A stretch of 9,830 nt of DNA from Eubacterium sp. GTDB lineage: Bacteria > Bacillota > Clostridia > Lachnospirales > CAG-274. Below the pieces are notes generated by a model. It was given only the letters and a program-made list of their open reading frames with translations. It was not told the origin of the DNA and ran no database searches. Positions 7,801 through 9,830 of this stretch are shown here, piece by piece. Location: positions 1-9,830 of the forward strand of contig JAJBVU010000094.1 in NCBI GenBank assembly GCA_020859645.1, written 5' to 3'. The translations under genes were made by a program, and so were the position numbers. Every line of letters starts with the position of its first letter. The stretch's first letter is position 1.

Positions 7801-9622
7801 CGCTGCTGCCCCCGCTGCCGTAAATAAGGTCGTTTACGGAAACTGTGTTTGTACCGCTTGCTGCGTCGGAACGGCTTCGATATTTATTGCCGCTGCTGTC
7901 CTCATACATAAGCAGACACTCTATAGGCTCGCCGTAGGCGTTTTTATAAGCGTTTCCGCTGCTGTCTTTGGGTATGTAAAGATATTCTATATAATAATCC
8001 TCGGCATAATTAAGCCAGGTCATATTGCTTGTTACACCGCTGACATTTATGTCAAAACGGGCTTCAGCCAAGGATTTATATATTTCCGCCGTAATTACGA
8101 GATTTTCGCCGTCGGTAGAAACAGAGCTGCTTGTTCCTCTTGCTCCGAAATAAATTCTCGGCTCGTATTTTATTGTGTCAAAGGTTCTGACAACGCCGTT
8201 TGAATCCCCTGTGTCGTCGCCGCCTACATATGTTTTTCCGTTTGCGGCGGTGCAGGTTTCAGATTCTGTGTCTTCATCGTCAAAATATGACGTGCCGTCA
8301 ACTATGCTTGCTTTTCCGTCGGCTTCATCGGTGCTGTTTGCATAAATCGAAAAGTCATTTATATAGCCGCCGTAAATCTTAGCCATTATATAGCAGACCG
8401 TACTGTCATAAGCGTCCGTAACAGATGAAAAAACAGAGTATTCGGTGCCGTAAACTGTGCCTGCCGTACCTGTTTTAGAGCCGTCATAATCCGAAAGGAT
8501 TTTAACCTCTGTAAGGTTTCCTCTGTGGAAGTCCCCTTCTTCATCCTCCGAAACAAGAGACATCCACATTTCCGTTTCGGAAACTCCGCTTGTATCCGTA
8601 AGGGCGCATTCCATTTTTATTTCAAGCTCCTCTTCCGAACCCAAAAGCTCGCTGAGAAGAGCCGTTTCACCTGTTTCTTCATATACATAATATGCAGGTG
8701 TTTCCGTACCGCCGGCAGTTATTTCAACACCTGCCGATGTATATGCCGCAGCGGTTACCTTCTTAAAATATATATCCGTAAAGGCATATAAACCGCTGTA
8801 ATATCCGCCGTAATAGTCATTTACATAATCCAGTATATCGTTTTTTCCCGAATAGCCGGAATTTATTTCGGCTTCAAGAATATAATCCGAGCCGTTAAAT
8901 GTATAGTAAGGCTGATATTCTATAATCGTCTGATTGTCGTCAAGAGTAACAGCCGTTGTTTCGTTTGTAAATATAAAATTGTCTTTATCATCGGCAGCCC
9001 CTGTGTCAGACATTGTTATTGTAACAACAGGGTCGTCCGTTTCATTTCCGTTTGAAAGTGAAATATTAAGCAGCGATACAAGGTTAATTGTAAGGGTGCT
9101 TCCGGAAACAGTCTCGTCTGTAAGAGAAGATGTATCGGCTTCTTCCGTTTCCTCCCCCTCAGAGGTATCTGTGCCGAGGGCAGAGCCGGAGGTTTCGTCC
9201 TCTTCTTCCGAAGAAGAGCCGCCGTCCGAAGTCTCTTCATCGTCGCTGCTTTCATAACATTCTTCTGTGTGTGTATGCTCCTCAAGACCGCATATAAGCA
9301 CTCTTTCGGTCGTTACGGAAGAGCCTTCCGCTTCAACAGCCGAGCCGGATAATATTTCTTCCGCTTCAGCCGCAATTATTTCCATTGCTTCCTCGGCGGT
9401 TATTTGGTTTCCTTCACTGTCATAATAAACCGTTTCATAACATTCTTCGGAGTGGGTGTGTTCTTCAAGACCGCAGGTGGCTACTGTAAGGGTTATTGCA
9501 GGGAGAATAAGCATATATGTAGTAACAAAAACCACAATCATAGCTAAAGCCATGACAATTCTCTGCCAAAGTCTGCGTCTTTTCCTTTTTAATTTTCGGG
9601 AAGGATTCTCAAAATCAGCCAC
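1847..9622 (-). CDS. Giant LPxTG-type cell-wall-anchored surface protein, probable pilus tip adhesin
   Basis: About 2,591 residues from the GTG at 9622-9620. Residues 7-18 are very basic (RKLKRKRRR), followed by a hydrophobic export segment at about 22-47 containing TTYMLILPAITL. Two CGLEEHTHxEEC motifs lie at 50-61 and 111-122, then a Ser/Asp/Glu-rich spacer at about 124-172. Most of the rest is Ser/Thr/Tyr/Asp-rich and looks like serial beta-sandwich modules. Two stretches, about 1006-1138 and 1170-1323, resemble carbohydrate-binding or jelly-roll modules (weak call, from patterns such as LSAGTYIF). About 2120-2385 resembles the beta domain (FPYNGDENG, then YYYTT) that often precedes SdrD-B domains. 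An SdrD_B/CnaB domain begins near 2388 (GRAFVDNDHSG, a likely calcium loop, and later YRFYGLPDGYY). The sorting signal is LPESG at 2556-2560, a membrane segment, and tail KKIFKAA. By family knowledge a sortase would link it to wall or pilus. Being first in the operon, very long and followed by a backbone pilin suggests a tip adhesin (inference). The ligand is unknown. It has 19 Cys, unusual for this class. Confidence 0.9.
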   Translation of the reverse strand: MADFENPSRKLKRKRRRLWQRIVMALAMIVVFVTTYMLILPAITLTVATCGLEEHTHSEECYETVYYDSEGNQITAEEAMEIIAAEAEEILSGSAVEAEGSSVTTERVLICGLEEHTHTEECYESSDDEETSDGGSSSEEEDETSGSALGTDTSEGEETEEADTSSLTDETVSGSTLTINLVSLLNISLSNGNETDDPVVTITMSDTGAADDKDNFIFTNETTAVTLDDNQTIIEYQPYYTFNGSDYILEAEINSGYSGKNDILDYVNDYYGGYYSGLYAFTDIYFKKVTAAAYTSAGVEITAGGTETPAYYVYEETGETALLSELLGSEEELEIKMECALTDTSGVSETEMWMSLVSEDEEGDFHRGNLTEVKILSDYDGSKTGTAGTVYGTEYSVFSSVTDAYDSTVCYIMAKIYGGYINDFSIYANSTDEADGKASIVDGTSYFDDEDTESETCTAANGKTYVGGDDTGDSNGVVRTFDTIKYEPRIYFGARGTSSSVSTDGENLVITAEIYKSLAEARFDINVSGVTSNMTWLNYAEDYYIEYLYIPKDSSGNAYKNAYGEPIECLLMYEDSSGNKYRSRSDAASGTNTVSVNDLIYGSGGSSGTLSYDSAGDALVYTDSGTYDESNAYKYDVSDTTVFDEEIQAEIETLLINGSIDVNDIGVNCQRLVASIPLQDIPTDSSGKIETITGEGQSQVPLPVGVYVMACKNGDTFRPKLSAYFYNNPDNLSNYNVTEKETGDGYEILGVNTADTSAVNSKTVGTSNDGNTDKPNEVVTVSAKASYNIQLGRNESLSYLSTFDLSTGQEATSASSSKNTLYGRMLGYGVTLQLLGDDTDGTTGKGLKGLELPVGETTLNLNLALSGTVNGTDLSSLEYSEYNSNAASGISASSADLAASYSTEGETEAAEVSDNTESEEGVSVQTTSVVMAVLLTSGTGEDLTEAVSEVLGVDSGIFAITASEADLANSSGSVSDYVSLSESSTEYTTEDTGGNLISVLEGTKAWTFTAGSETGEQGLGLCLTSENTAEGIIGAAVGSYYPAVGSSDNLRMYTGSQILIPVSDSEASGTLTITTSQTTSDRYYYLVKDGDIDTSKGFPSSGTQSCDFDSEYLTYNSSTGLYYLTMQSAADCKGISNITVSYTVTTAFITQAYVYFPGSESDYTENSTEISSINYAYGGATTSSNESSSSVTYSGTAVFTLGSTVKLTGTSSYTETLDGVGNYTTSVYASKSNRTITVTVPDGVTDAVINVWLYTDGTRYAELVSSDGSYGSGYTLVQSQKSYVLTYSGLSAGTYIFRCSSSNSSYSAATYGLYGISLTTTAPESSASEEESDYQMTPILWDYRSNSNATSQTTQIVGDTTYTDGYGNWERNIDWDDANNRTNHARNVGPYNSSASNFMLDDTKTGGAADAKECFYGGKWYVSEDKKITSAEDMDYNDFTSSYPVTVSLYTFDFDTYKTTWPSVTSGTYPFLTHRFPINNGGSSTTVEEYANYLFCYSAGYFQVLVPLPENVNASTTSLTLTASVSDGTVTSLTNAAANAGGSSESTAASEKETAETVDISTAINTLKYNSFMNRIDTSNGGYYDSDGYLRDSEGNLIDIDITSSQEMFMGTKWSTYGSDHDASAVAGETIDLWGAVISVTGTDHILTAANLLQIFDSAAFEVAGEPEAGYAAKKTVYGDTYDMLGEEGKINFLYVGDTAYKNGYDSTDDSTFEYMKSVREDTSTLRFYTSLDALKDDGLTCVGIYMEIRNAYIKQGNYAAFRLPVTVKATDENGDSTLNNVYCTMNQSRVWTYISGFPQEHQPMYYDSSAYETSRYAIAENNGGVYYNSKGGYDDSEFYSSSWFTTSSGEDNSSVSYLSPKSTSYTDDEGDEHTGYYLVQNENTVTDSGNYGYYKTVYADNYTDDEAGTALYYHNTKDDYSRTSSAYTRGMSLLITGYESTLNISSSSTYWSKSNGDTPEFILSGIKAENYSDNAYSSGDTTSLKATVSISENLRFEASSADITIGKTKITAVEEQDDGSYVYDGVTYTSLSDILSDQSLAASYTFSSYTVYLYAVISADGSTMTIYIDNMPLGVELSNISFNTSITTTATSASSTLTATISGKDDLRDYNTSYGTSEANETAVSVDLTSVSSTGYVKYAGENNKLSDIVELNADSMTYKISYTNGETTDIESFSIFDIFPYNGDENGTAMSQISDGYDAWLTLKSLTLTVSGSSASPNVTYYYTTASPQISGGDIENLLTYYSDENNYSYLNTVFISGNSYSGYKAGVLDSTSGINTTVSADAVSGLSPEDITGICVDIEGSSSDPAIPAGSTIELTLTFEGTIHSAEVQSRDGYGYTEYGSEANTETAAGDKFINSAYIKTNKVNSTSRFNLTNNASLGVLSREISGRAFVDNDHSGTYNSGDILLANAGVDLYKWDGTAYTQVTTKDLLIETADYTDYFSTVTDSDGAYRFYGLPDGYYIVAFKNTQTVTLTKYELAEYQVGSDTTIDSDGILVSAITDTEALTALSGSYVYAIQPSSGQAYIKLEGSYSNVSETGLVSASNDLGLDRGYSLPESGGWGADTFRLWGAALLAIGAVLLVSKKIFKAA
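9251..9474. repeat. Direct repeat pair coding for the Cys/His motifs
   Basis: Bases 9251-9291 and 9434-9474 are 41-base direct repeats with 35 matching positions by my count. The differences are mostly synonymous or conservative, which points to an old internal duplication kept at protein level. Confidence 0.7.
9257..9292 (-). other. Second CGLEEHTHTEEC Cys/His motif
   Basis: Residues 111-122, differing from the first copy only at S/T. The two copies are 61 residues apart, separated by a Glu/Ala-rich, probably helical stretch (AEEAMEIIAAEAEEI). Confidence 0.7.
9440..9475 (-). other. First CGLEEHTHSEEC Cys/His motif
   Basis: Residues 50-61 of the giant protein, just after the hydrophobic export segment: C-x4-H-x-H-x3-C followed by Y. 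The arrangement of two Cys and two His suggests metal binding or a disulfide loop, but neither is shown by the sequence. Confidence 0.7.
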
Positions 9623-9631
9623 TTTTTCCAA

Positions 9632-9636
9632 CTCCT
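9632..9636 (-). promoter_or_regulatory. Ribosome binding site that sets a GTG start for the giant protein
   Basis: AGGAG is separated by nine bases from the GTG at 9622-9620, the same spacing as at the pilin gene. The longer reading from a TTG at 9631-9629 would place the start directly against AGGAG with no spacer, so GTG (M-A-D-F-E-N-P) is preferred. All residue numbers given here for this protein count from the GTG. Confidence 0.8.
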
Positions 9637-9638
9637 TT

Positions 9639-9672
9639 CCTGTTATAATAAAATCTGCTTCTTTATAACAAG
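9639..9672 (-). repeat. 5' UTR hairpin or operator beside the ribosome binding site
   Basis: In the transcript TGTTATAA (9670-9663) and TTATAACA (9648-9641) are perfect inverted repeats around a 14-base loop. A U-G and a C-G pair extend the stem to 10 bp, and the last GG (9640-9639) directly abuts the AAAGGAG region. The stem is A/U-rich and therefore of modest strength. It could tune translation of the giant protein or be a protein-binding dyad. Confidence 0.5.
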
Positions 9673-9716
9673 CGCTCCCTGCTTTTTGTATATTTCCGAT
9701 AACAACCTTTCATTAG

Positions 9717-9745
9717 ATTATAGCACTTTTATGAGAAAAGTACAA
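9717..9745 (-). promoter_or_regulatory. Sigma-A-type promoter of the operon
   Basis: On the minus strand a perfect -10 TATAAT (9722-9717) with an extended -10 TG (TGCTATAAT) lies 17 bases after TTGTAC (9745-9740), which matches only TTG of the consensus -35. The bases further upstream (about 9746-9795) are very AT-rich and could act as an UP element. The predicted transcript start is near 9710, giving an untranslated leader of about 88 bases. No comparable promoter was found in front of the pilin, so it may serve both genes. Confidence 0.75.
9725..9741 (-). repeat. Perfect dyad in the promoter spacer, possible operator
   Basis: ACTTTT-ATGAG-AAAAGT is a 6-bp inverted repeat with a 5-base centre lying between the -35 and -10 and touching the -35. 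A regulator bound here would block polymerase. The regulator is unknown, and AT-rich dyads of this size can arise by chance. Confidence 0.35.
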
Positions 9746-9815
9746 GATTTTATTCATAAAAATTAAATTATTTTGCGCATTTTTTCTGATTTTTATTTGC
9801 TGCCGTCACGCAGTT

Positions 9816-9821
9816 TTGACA
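9816..9821 (+). promoter_or_regulatory. Isolated consensus -35 box pointing out of the window
   Basis: TTGACA on the plus strand. A -10 at normal spacing would fall beyond base 9830, so a divergent promoter for a neighbouring gene is possible but not testable here. Confidence 0.2.
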
Positions 9822-9830
9822 TATGCTTTC

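Noticed and set aside
8525..8791. Plus-strand 88-codon frame with Phe/Cys/Arg-rich peptide
   Set aside because: Lies fully inside the giant gene on the other strand; composition is what reversed acidic Ser/Tyr codons give.
8934..9257. Plus-strand open frame of 107 codons rich in Ser, Val and Glu
   Set aside because: It is the antisense of the Ser/Asp/Glu-rich part of the giant protein, where the codon bias keeps the opposite frame open; no ribosome binding site or recognisable domain.
9473..9487. Possible lipobox at VATC (C50) of the giant protein
   Set aside because: Thr at the -1 position fits poorly, and the Cys belongs to the duplicated Cys/His motif in a protein with an LPxTG-type anchor.
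1..9830. CRISPR arrays, tRNA or rRNA genes, insertion sequences, attachment sites
   Set aside because: No regularly spaced repeats, no RNA gene patterns, no transposase or integrase frame and no flanking inverted repeats were seen.

Overview
The window reads as the 5' part of a sortase-assembled pilus or surface-adhesin operon from a Gram-positive, probably gut-dwelling, Clostridia-type Firmicute. Everything recognisable is on the minus strand. The basis is two LPxTG-type sorting signals, CnaB/SdrD-type isopeptide domains, strong AGGAG ribosome binding sites, a sigma-A-type promoter, and an N-terminal TTYMLILPAIT segment that I associate with large clostridial surface proteins. Genus cannot be fixed from the window. 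Trp is TGG where I checked, and a TGA ends the giant gene, so the standard code is assumed.

Reading in the direction of transcription (right to left): 9623-9830 is the control region, with an extended -10 promoter, a dyad in its spacer, an AT-rich upstream stretch and a 5' UTR hairpin next to the ribosome binding site. 9622-1847 is one giant cell-wall-anchored protein of about 2,590 residues (probable tip adhesin), best started at a GTG codon rather than at the TTG three codons upstream. 1846-1590 is a 257-base gap that holds a 20-bp hairpin, a second 8-bp hairpin, long-range pairings including a possible G/C-only pseudoknot, and a 30-codon small ORF that covers the large hairpin. 1589-54 is the major (backbone) pilin, with D1, D2-type and SpaA/CnaB domains and LPETG. 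1-53 is the gap to the next gene, which lies outside the window; a class C pilin sortase would be usual there.

The expected scheme is that the giant protein caps a fibre made of the 511-residue pilin, and a downstream sortase joins and anchors them. The most striking anomaly is that the pilin frame stops at TGA between its C-terminal membrane segment and the basic tail IVKRRMRTA, which is still encoded in frame just after the stop. The giant protein's intact tail shows what is missing. This is either a real nonsense mutation that would impair anchoring, a readthrough site, or a one-base sequence error.

The best candidates for something undescribed are the structured intergenic RNA with its overlapping small ORF, the paired Cys/His motifs after the signal segment of the giant protein, and the large stretches of that protein that match no family I can name.
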